In this document: in pieces, positions 1 through 5,604 of the stretch | How the letters are laid out: every line of letters starts with the position of its first letter | Numbering within the stretch: position 1 is the first letter of the stretch | DNA from: Alphaproteobacteria bacterium | GTDB taxonomy: Bacteria > Pseudomonadota > Alphaproteobacteria > Caulobacterales > Caulobacteraceae | NCBI GenBank assembly: GCA_028869395.1 | Contig: JAGWSE010000286.1 | Location: 1-7,211 of the forward strand | Reading direction: 5' to 3' | DNA: 7,211 bases | Notes under the pieces: generated by a model | What the model was told of the DNA's origin: nothing | Database searches by the model: none | What the model saw: the letters and a program-made list of their open reading frames with translations, nothing else | Made by a program: the position numbers and the translations under genes

Positions 1-447
1 GGCACGGCAGTCTTCCTCACTCAGGATCCGGACAAGGTGCCTGTCGCCCTCATGCACAACCTTAAACACAACCAGGTATTGCACGAGCAGGTCGTACTGC
101 TGACGATCAAGGTGCTCCGGCGTCCTCGCGTCCCCGATGCGGATCGCGTCGAAGTCAAGGACCTCGCGCCCGGGTTCAAGCAACTGGTGCTCTACTTCGG
201 GTTCATGGAGCGGCCGAACGTGGCCTACGGCCTCAACCTGGCGCGCGCCAAGGGCTTGCGCTTCGACATCATGCGGACCTCGTTCTTCGTCAGCCGCCGA
301 ACCCTGCTTCCGAGGCCGTCGGTCGGGTTCGGCCACCTTCAGGACCTGCTGTTCGTGTACCTGATGAAGAACGCCCAGCGTGCAGCGGACTTCTTCCAGA
401 TTCCGCCCTCGCGCGTCGTCGAGCTGGGGTCGCAAGTGGCCTTCTAG
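1..447 (+). CDS. kup: KUP-family potassium uptake transporter, C-terminal part (5' end cut)
   Basis: The reading frame is open from base 1 and ends in TAG, giving the last 148 residues of a protein that starts outside the window. KUP/Trk-D proteins are inner-membrane K+:H+ symporters of about 620 residues with 12 membrane helices and a cytoplasmic C-terminal domain. This fragment matches that tail: it opens with GTAVFLTQDPDKVPVALMHN, continues with a typical NLKHNQVLHE stretch, and closes with FFQIPPSRVVELGSQVAF, close to the FFxIPPxRVVELGxQ ending of the family. No hydrophobic helix lies in the fragment, as expected for the cytoplasmic part. GTG at 37 is an internal codon, not a start, because the homology extends upstream of it. 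A terminator-like hairpin follows 15 bases after the stop, so the gene probably ends its transcription unit. The family call is secure; transport activity cannot be judged from the tail. Confidence 0.93.
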   Translation, partial: GTAVFLTQDPDKVPVALMHNLKHNQVLHEQVVLLTIKVLRRPRVPDADRVEVKDLAPGFKQLVLYFGFMERPNVAYGLNLARAKGLRFDIMRTSFFVSRRTLLPRPSVGFGHLQDLLFVYLMKNAQRAADFFQIPPSRVVELGSQVAF

Positions 448-462
448 CGTCGCGGCAATGAG

Positions 463-494
463 AAGCCCCCGATCCTGACGGGGACCGGGGGCTT
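463..494 (+). terminator. Probable rho-independent terminator of kup
   Basis: A perfect 9-bp inverted repeat, AAGCCCCCG (463-471) and CGGGGGCTT (486-494), encloses a 14-base loop and starts 15 bases after the kup stop. The stem is very GC-rich. The run of T after it is short on the plus strand (CTTGAAA), so it is not a textbook terminator, but GC-rich hairpins ending in CTT are common terminators in high-GC alphaproteobacteria. Its position right after kup supports the call. Confidence 0.65.
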
Positions 495-605
495 GAAATG
501 CGCCGGCGAGGCAGGGGTTCGGGGGGGCGTCGTGTCTGGCCGGCGTGTCCGAAGAACGCAGTTTTCAAAGGCCTGTTCCTGAGGCGACCCGGAAAAGTTC
601 GGCCG

Positions 606-642
606 CCTGCAAAAGGCGCCAATTTTGCGCCGCCGGCGCAGG
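606..642. repeat. Nested inverted repeat upstream of dcp
   Basis: An inner pair GGCGC (615-619) / GCGCC (627-631) around the A/T-rich loop CAATTTT is enclosed by an outer pair CCTGC (606-610) / GCAGG (638-642). An alternative overlapping pairing is GCAAAA (609-614) / TTTTGC (623-628). It lies just upstream of the proposed dcp promoter, where a regulator site could sit. Short GC-rich repeats arise easily by chance in such DNA, so function is uncertain. Confidence 0.3.
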
Positions 643-670
643 ACTTGGCGAAAAATCCCCGAGCTGGCCT

Positions 671-696
671 TTGTCGAGGCGGATGCATGCTGTATC
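671..696 (+). promoter_or_regulatory. Candidate dcp promoter, Caulobacter housekeeping type
   Basis: TTGTCGA (671-677) and GCTGTATC (689-696) are separated by 11 bases. This resembles the Caulobacter housekeeping consensus TTGACGS, 10-14 bases, GCTANAWC: five of seven positions match in the -35 and one mismatch occurs among the seven defined positions of the -10. It would start transcription near 703, about 50 bases before the chosen dcp ATG, and would exclude the upstream in-frame ATG at 683. It is a by-eye match only. Confidence 0.4.
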
Positions 697-754
697 GGCA
701 GTCGCAAATCCGTCGCGTGCGCCGGGAAGGGCGCCGCCAGTCCGGGGAAACGCC

Positions 755-2974
755 ATGCATCCAATCCGCACGCTCATGCTGGGCGCCGCCGCCTGCGTCC
801 TGACCGCCGCCGCCGCCCACGCGGCGCCCGCGCGCAAGGCGGGACCGTCGCCCGCCTCCGGCGGCGCTGGCGCGATCTTCGAGCGGCCCAGCCCGCTGTT
901 CCTGCACGCGCCACAGTTCGACAAGATCAAGGACAGCGATTTCGAGCCCGCGCTGCTCATGGGCATGGCCCGGCAGCGCGCCGAGATAGAGAAGATCGCC
1001 AACAATCCGGCCCCGCCGACCTTCCAGAACACGGTCGTGGCGATGGAACGGACGGGCCAGATGCTGGACCGGGTGAACAACGTGTTCAACGCGCTGACGG
1101 GCGCCAACACCGACGATGCGCTCCAGAAGGTGGAGACCGACGTATCCCCGAAGCTCGCGGCGCACCACGACGCGATCTATCTGAACGCCAAGCTCTTCGC
1201 CCGGGTGAAGTCTGTCTACGAAAAGCGCGCCGCCCTCCACCTCGATCCGGAGTCCCTTCAGCTGCTGAAGGTCACCTACGACGAGTTCGTGCGTTCGGGC
1301 GCGAACCTGTCTCCGGCCGACAAGGCGCAGCTCAAGGCGCTCAACGAGAAGATCTCCAGCCTCGAGACGGCCTTTGAGCAGAAGCTGCTGGCCGCGACGA
1401 AGGATGGCGCGCTCGTGATCGACGACAAGTCGAAGCTCGCGGGGCTGTCCGACCAGGAGATCGCCGCCGCCGCCGAGGCTGCCAAGGCCCGTGGGCTTGC
1501 GGGCAAGTGGGTGATCCCGCTGCAGAACACCACCCAACAGCCACGCCTGCAGGACCTCGCGGACCGGGCCGTGCGCGAGCAGCTGTTCAACGCCAGCTGG
1601 ACGCGGGCGGAAAAGGGCGACGCCAACGACACGCGCGACACGATCGCGACCCTCGCGAAGCTCCGCGCCGAGAAGGCGAAACTGCTGGGTTTCCCTGACT
1701 ACGCCGCTTACGTGCTCGAGAACCAGATGGCGAAGAACCCGCAGGCGGTTCAGCACTTCATCGGCGAGCTCGCCCCCGCCGCCCGCAAGCAGGCGGGCGT
1801 GGAAGCAGCCGAAATCCAGCAGATGATCGACAAGGACGGCGAGCACTTCAAGCTGCAGCCGTGGGACTGGGAGCGCTACTCCGAGCAGGTCCGAAAGGCG
1901 CGCTACGACATCAGCGACAGCGAACTCAAGCCGTATTTCGAGATCCACAAGGTGCTCGAGGACGGCGTCTTCTACGCAGCGCACGAACTCTACGGCGTGA
2001 CCTTCAAGCGGCGCACCGACCTGCCGGTCTGGAACCCCGACATGATGGTCTACGAGGTCCACGACAAGGACGGCTCGCTCCTGGGCCTGATGTACTTCGA
2101 TTACTGGAAGCGTGACAACAAATCGGGCGGCGCTTGGATGAGCAACCTGGTCGAGCAGTCGAAGCTGCTCGGCACGAAGCCCGTCATCTACAACGTCGCC
2201 AACTTCACCAAGCCGGCGCCGGGCGAGCCCGCGCTGATCACGTTCGACGACGTGACGACCATGTTCCACGAGTTCGGCCACGCGTTGCACGGCCTCTTCG
2301 CGGCCCAGGAGTATCCCACTCTCTCGGGCACCAACGTGGCGCGCGACTTCGTCGAGTTCCCCTCGCAGTTCAATGAGAACTGGGCGCTCGACCCGAAGGT
2401 GCTCAACCACTACGCCATCAACTACAAGACCGGTAAGCCGATCCCGCCGGATCTGGTGGCGAAGCTGAAGCGCACCGCAAACTATGGCGCAGGCTACACC
2501 ATGGGCGAGCTGATCGCCGCGGCCGAGCTCGACATGCAATGGCACATGCTCAGCGCCGATGCTCCAAAGCAGGATGTGGACGCCTTCGAAACCAAGGCGC
2601 TGAAGGCGGGCGGCGTCGACTTCCCGGATGTGCCGCCGCGCTACCGTTCCACCTACTTCGCGCACATCTGGTCGAACGGTTATGCGGCCGGCTACTACGC
2701 CTACCTCTGGACCCAGATGCTCGCCGACGACGCCTACAGCTGGTTCACCCAGCACGGCGGACTCACACGCGCCAACGGTCAGCGGTTCCGCGACCTGATC
2801 CTGTCCAAGGGGCACACTGAGGACTACGGCCCGATGTTCCGCGCCTTCTACGGCAAGAACCCCGACATCGGTCCGATGCTGGTGCATCGGGGCCTGGCCG
2901 GGGAGGCCGGGACCGCGCCGTCCGCCACGTCCGACACCGGCGTGAAGCCGGCCGAGACGACGCCGAAGAGCTAG
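755..2974 (+). CDS. dcp: Exported M3-family peptidyl-dipeptidase Dcp
   Basis: This zinc metallopeptidase of family M3 should release dipeptides from the C-termini of peptides. The 739-residue product begins with a Sec-type signal peptide: basic MHPIR, a hydrophobic Ala/Leu/Val core, then a likely cleavage after AHA at about residue 23, so it should act in the periplasm or outside the cell. The HEFGH zinc motif is at 505-509 with E534 (in DFVEFPSQ) as the probable third ligand. The region around 504-538 and the HIWSNGYAAGYYAYLW block at 637-652 closely resemble E. coli Dcp, including the Tyr-rich substrate-binding loop. E. coli Dcp is about 680 residues; the extra length here is the signal peptide and a low-complexity tail after about 712 (Ser/Thr/Pro/Ala). 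ATG 755 is chosen because the signal peptide begins there and GGGGAAA lies just upstream; the open frame back to 545 lacks family similarity. Oligopeptidase A is a relative, but the sequence around the active site fits Dcp better. Confidence 0.93.
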   Translation: MHPIRTLMLGAAACVLTAAAAHAAPARKAGPSPASGGAGAIFERPSPLFLHAPQFDKIKDSDFEPALLMGMARQRAEIEKIANNPAPPTFQNTVVAMERTGQMLDRVNNVFNALTGANTDDALQKVETDVSPKLAAHHDAIYLNAKLFARVKSVYEKRAALHLDPESLQLLKVTYDEFVRSGANLSPADKAQLKALNEKISSLETAFEQKLLAATKDGALVIDDKSKLAGLSDQEIAAAAEAAKARGLAGKWVIPLQNTTQQPRLQDLADRAVREQLFNASWTRAEKGDANDTRDTIATLAKLRAEKAKLLGFPDYAAYVLENQMAKNPQAVQHFIGELAPAARKQAGVEAAEIQQMIDKDGEHFKLQPWDWERYSEQVRKARYDISDSELKPYFEIHKVLEDGVFYAAHELYGVTFKRRTDLPVWNPDMMVYEVHDKDGSLLGLMYFDYWKRDNKSGGAWMSNLVEQSKLLGTKPVIYNVANFTKPAPGEPALITFDDVTTMFHEFGHALHGLFAAQEYPTLSGTNVARDFVEFPSQFNENWALDPKVLNHYAINYKTGKPIPPDLVAKLKRTANYGAGYTMGELIAAAELDMQWHMLSADAPKQDVDAFETKALKAGGVDFPDVPPRYRSTYFAHIWSNGYAAGYYAYLWTQMLADDAYSWFTQHGGLTRANGQRFRDLILSKGHTEDYGPMFRAFYGKNPDIGPMLVHRGLAGEAGTAPSATSDTGVKPAETTPKS

Positions 2975-2996
2975 GCTGCGGAGCGGCGGGCCGTCC

Positions 2997-3383
2997 TCAA
3001 AGGCGCTCGATGGCGGCCCGCAGCTTGCCCGCGACCAACTGCGCCTTTTCGAGCAGGGCCGGGTTTTCGATGGCGCGCATCGAGGCGACCGGATCGACGG
3101 CGGCCACCTCGGTTCGCCCCCCGCCGACGTCCTGCACGACCACGTTGCACGGCAACATCGTCCCCACCTTGTCCTCGACCTTCAACGCCTCATAGGCGAG
3201 GCCGGGATTGCAGGCGCCGAGGATCAGGTAAGGCCGGACGTCGGCCCCGATCTTCGTCTTCAGGGTCTCGGCGATGTCCACTTGCGTGATCACGCCGAAG
3301 CCTTCCGCCGCCAGAGCCTCGCGCGCCCTCTGGACGGCGGTCTCGAACGGCAGGTCGAGCGTCTTGGCGAAATAGTACGGCAT
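2997..3383 (-). CDS. DUF302 domain protein
   Basis: The 128-residue product is a complete single DUF302 domain with no signal peptide or membrane segment, so it is probably cytoplasmic. Family hallmarks are visible: an N-terminal region with a helix at about 12-28 and VITQVDI at 31-37, the GACNPGLAYEAL segment with C58, and LPCNVVV with C79. Both cysteines sit at positions usually conserved in the family, whose biochemical role is not established; the paired cysteines suggest metal or thiol/persulfide binding, which is inference. The start is well supported: AGGAGG lies on the minus strand at 3394-3389, five to six bases before ATG. It is the last gene of the proposed three-gene operon, 49 bases after the P450 stop, and ends 22 bases from the dcp stop in convergent orientation. 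No clear terminator with a T-run separates it from dcp. Confidence 0.85.
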   Translation of the reverse strand: MPYYFAKTLDLPFETAVQRAREALAAEGFGVITQVDIAETLKTKIGADVRPYLILGACNPGLAYEALKVEDKVGTMLPCNVVVQDVGGGRTEVAAVDPVASMRAIENPALLEKAQLVAGKLRAAIERL

Positions 3384-3432
3384 CGTGGCCTCCTCGGTAT
3401 TGGCCGAACAACGCCCCCACGTCGCGCGGGCC

Positions 3433-4626
3433 TCAAGCCAGGGCGCGGAACTTCAGCGGCATGGCCTTCGGTCCGGAGATGAAGTTGGAGGCCAGCCATT
3501 CCGGCTCTCCGGCCAGTTCGAAGTCGGCCATGCGGGTCAGAACTTCGCTCAACATGGCGTCGATCTCGATCCTGGCGAGGTGTTGGCCAAGGCAGCCGTG
3601 TGGACCGGTGCCGAACGCGATGTGCTCGTTGTCGACGCGACCCAGCGCCAGACTGTCGGGCAGCTCGAATCTGTCGGGGTCGCGGTTGGCCGAGCCGAAG
3701 TACATCACGACCTTGTCGCCATCGCGGACCTGCTTGCCGCCAAGCACGACGTCCTTCCTGGCCGTCCTGCGCATGTAGATCACCGGGGAGGTCCAGCGCA
3801 GCAACTCCTCGCGCGCAGCGGGCAGCCGTCCGGTCAAATCCTCGCGGAGCCAGTCCAGGTGCTGCGGATGCTCCATCAAGGCGAGGAGGCCGCCCGAGAG
3901 CAGGTTGCGCGTGGTGTCGCCGCCGGCGTCGACGAGCAGCAGGAAGAACAGCAGGAATTCCATGTCGGCGAGCTTTCGCCCGTCGACCTCTACGGCGAGC
4001 AGTTTGGAGGCGAGGTCCCCGCCCGGTTTCGCGCGTTTGTCGGCGATCACGCGCTGGCCGTAGTCGAACATGCTCATCACCGCCTGGGCGCCGGCCCCGG
4101 GAGCCTGCGCCTCCGGCGCGGTGTGGATGATCTCGGTCAGCTTGTAGAGCTCGCGTCCGTCGTCGAGCGGCAGGCCCATCAGCTCGGCGATGACGAAGGA
4201 GGGCATCTCCCCCGCCACGTCGGCCACGAAGTCGCACTCGCCGCGTTCGATGACGCCGTCGACGATCTTCTTCGCGAGCTCCTGGATGCGGCCCTCGCGC
4301 AGGTGAGCCGCGGGCTGGGTGAACTCGGATCGGATGAGCTTGCGGAACGCCGTGTGGTCCGGCGGATCCATCATCAGCATCATCTTGTACGGGCCGAAAC
4401 CCTGACCTTCAGACGTCGGATCGGAGATCATGATGGTGGGCTCTGAGGAGTAGGTCGCGAAATCGCGGTCCACGGCCCAGACGTCGGCGAAGCGTGTCAC
4501 GGCCCAGAAACCAGGGGCGCCCGGCTCCTCGTGCCAATGTACGGGGTCGTGCTCGCGCAGCCAGCGGAACTGGTCGTGCGGCTGTCCCCCCGCGAACCGT
4601 TCCGGCGAGAGGAGGTCTATCTGCAT
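3433..4626 (-). CDS. Bacterial cytochrome P450 (CYP125/142/124-like)
   Basis: This is a complete soluble class I P450 of 397 residues, the usual bacterial length. It should use O2 and electrons from a ferredoxin and its reductase to hydroxylate an organic substrate. Visible landmarks: the C-helix MDPPDHTAFR at 86-95; the I-helix oxygen-binding motif AGGDTT at 234-239; ExxR at 274-277 (ELLR); and the heme loop FGTGPHGCLG at 338-347 with C345 as the axial heme thiolate. The C-helix and I-helix resemble the CYP125, CYP142 and CYP124 groups that hydroxylate steroid side chains or branched lipids, but substrate cannot be read from this. The frame extends to a TTG at 4680, but ATG 4626 is preferred: AGGGAGG is at 4640-4634, and the sequence downstream matches a P450 N-terminus. 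It lies 54 bases after the upstream gene's stop and 49 before DUF302. No ferredoxin or reductase gene is in the window. Confidence 0.93.
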   Translation of the reverse strand: MQIDLLSPERFAGGQPHDQFRWLREHDPVHWHEEPGAPGFWAVTRFADVWAVDRDFATYSSEPTIMISDPTSEGQGFGPYKMMLMMDPPDHTAFRKLIRSEFTQPAAHLREGRIQELAKKIVDGVIERGECDFVADVAGEMPSFVIAELMGLPLDDGRELYKLTEIIHTAPEAQAPGAGAQAVMSMFDYGQRVIADKRAKPGGDLASKLLAVEVDGRKLADMEFLLFFLLLVDAGGDTTRNLLSGGLLALMEHPQHLDWLREDLTGRLPAAREELLRWTSPVIYMRRTARKDVVLGGKQVRDGDKVVMYFGSANRDPDRFELPDSLALGRVDNEHIAFGTGPHGCLGQHLARIEIDAMLSEVLTRMADFELAGEPEWLASNFISGPKAMPLKFRALA

Positions 4627-4632
4627 GGCGCG

Positions 4633-4640
4633 CCCTCCCT
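4633..4640 (-). promoter_or_regulatory. Ribosome binding site that sets the P450 start
   Basis: The minus strand reads AGGGAGGG here, six bases before ATG 4626. The alternative in-frame TTG at 4680 overlaps the end of the preceding gene by no bases but has no such site, so this motif decides the start. Confidence 0.6.
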
Positions 4641-4680
4641 GGCGTTCGGAACCGATCAGGCCCCATTGACCGCGCGGCAA

Positions 4681-5568
4681 TCAAGCGACGGTGACGGGCA
4701 GCCTCAGGAAGACGTGGCCGCGGGGCGTGGCGGGCGGCAGCGCGCCGGCGCGGATATTGACCTGCAGCGACGGGAGGATCAGCGCGGGCGGGGCGAGAGT
4801 CGCGTCCCGCGCCTTCCGCAGCGCCACGAACTCGGCCTCGCTCACGCCCTCGTGGATATGGACGTTGCGGGTCCTTTCCTCGCCGACGGTGGTCTCCCAG
4901 CGGTTCTCGGTGCGGCCACCCTCGGGCAGATAGTCGTGGCCGACGAAGATTCGGGTCTCGTCCGGCAGCGCCAGGATCTTTTGGATCGAGCGGTACAGTC
5001 TGGCCGCATCGCCACCCGGGAAATCGGTCCGGGCGGCGCCGTAGTCGGGCATGAACAGAGTGTCGCCGACGAAGGCGGCGTCGCCGATCACGTAGGTCAC
5101 GCAGGCCGCGGTATGCCCCGGCGTGTGCAGCACCCGGACCTCAGTCTCGCCCAGCGGCAGCGTGTCGCCTTCGTTCACGAGCCGATCGAAGGCGCGCCCG
5201 TCGGCCGCGACATCCTCGGCCTCGAAGCGCGGGATGAAGGTCTTCTGGACCTCTGTGATCGCGGCCCCGATGACGATCTTGGCGCCCGTCTTGCGGCGCA
5301 GATAGTCGGCGGCCGACAGGTGGTCGGCGTGGGCGTGCGTCTCCAGTACGAACCGCAACGCGAGGTGCTGGTCACTGGCCGCGGCCAGGATCGCATCGGC
5401 GGAGCAGGTGGAGATCCGGGCTGCCTTGGGTTCGTAGTCCAGCACGGGGTCGACAATGGCGGCGTCGCGCGTCGCCGGAACGAATACCAGATAGCTGGCG
5501 GTCGAGGTGGCGGGATCGAAGAACGTCTGCACGGTTGGGCGCACGATGAAGCCTCCGGGTTCGTCCAT
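4681..5568 (-). CDS. Persulfide dioxygenase-like metallo-beta-lactamase-fold protein (ETHE1/Blh type)
   Basis: The 295-residue product has the full metal-site signature of the metallo-beta-lactamase fold: THAHADH at 77-83, HTPGHT at 148-153, GDTLF at 168-172 with D169, and GHDY at 210-213. The N-terminal PTVQTFFDPATSTASYLV and the C-terminal LPSLQVNIRAG are typical of ETHE1/Blh persulfide dioxygenases, which oxidise glutathione persulfide to sulfite with a mononuclear iron. By family analogy the iron ligands would be H78, H148 and D169. This would make it a cytoplasmic sulfide/persulfide detoxification enzyme. No rhodanese domain is fused and no BigR-like ArsR regulator is adjacent, although these often accompany Blh genes. 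ATG 5568 is the only good start, though I see no Shine-Dalgarno match before it. It is the first gene of the proposed operon with P450 and DUF302, and is divergent from the histidine kinase. A glyoxalase II-like hydrolase is a less likely alternative. Confidence 0.85.
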   Translation of the reverse strand: MDEPGGFIVRPTVQTFFDPATSTASYLVFVPATRDAAIVDPVLDYEPKAARISTCSADAILAAASDQHLALRFVLETHAHADHLSAADYLRRKTGAKIVIGAAITEVQKTFIPRFEAEDVAADGRAFDRLVNEGDTLPLGETEVRVLHTPGHTAACVTYVIGDAAFVGDTLFMPDYGAARTDFPGGDAARLYRSIQKILALPDETRIFVGHDYLPEGGRTENRWETTVGEERTRNVHIHEGVSEAEFVALRKARDATLAPPALILPSLQVNIRAGALPPATPRGHVFLRLPVTVA

Positions 5569-5604
5569 CTATCTAAGCCATCGCGACCGTGCCTGCAGGA
5601 CCCC
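5569..5604. promoter_or_regulatory. Short divergent intergenic region
   Basis: Only 36 bases separate the start codons of the persulfide dioxygenase-like gene (minus) and the histidine kinase (plus). Full promoters for both cannot fit, so at least one must lie inside the opposing coding sequence. I see no convincing -35/-10 pair on either strand. The kinase ribosome binding site (AGGA, 5597-5600) is at its right edge. Confidence 0.5.

Larger units (their letters stand above)
448..754. other. Intergenic region between kup and dcp
   Basis: These 307 bases hold no gene I can support. They contain, in order, the kup terminator hairpin (463-494), a nested inverted repeat (606-642) and a promoter-like site (671-696), followed by about 55 bases of probable dcp leader. 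The dcp frame stays open upstream to 545, but the residues encoded there are basic, unlike Dcp, and would precede the signal peptide, so I read them as non-coding. A second in-frame ATG at 683 lies inside the proposed promoter. Confidence 0.6.

Noticed and set aside
545..754. N-terminal extension of Dcp by 70 residues
   Set aside because: It would place a basic, low-homology stretch before a good signal peptide, and the likely promoter falls inside it.
290..2887. Very long open frame (865 codons) on the minus strand opposite dcp
   Set aside because: It is antisense to a gene with clear Dcp motifs; the translation is Arg/Val/Leu/Gly-rich with no recognisable domain. Long antisense frames are expected where G/C fills the third codon position.
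3290..4237. 315-codon minus-strand frame overlapping P450 and DUF302
   Set aside because: A different frame of the same strand, Arg-rich translation without domains, conflicting with two well supported genes.
3385..4446. 353-codon plus-strand frame opposite the P450
   Set aside because: A shadow of the P450 codon bias: no ribosome site, no known motif, fully antisense to a gene with intact heme and oxygen-binding motifs.
4531..5604. Upstream open extension of the kinase frame, adding about 358 codons
   Set aside because: It runs antisense through the persulfide dioxygenase and the start of the P450, both with firm motifs, and shows no domain of its own. The ribosome site at 5597-5600 supports the start at 5605.
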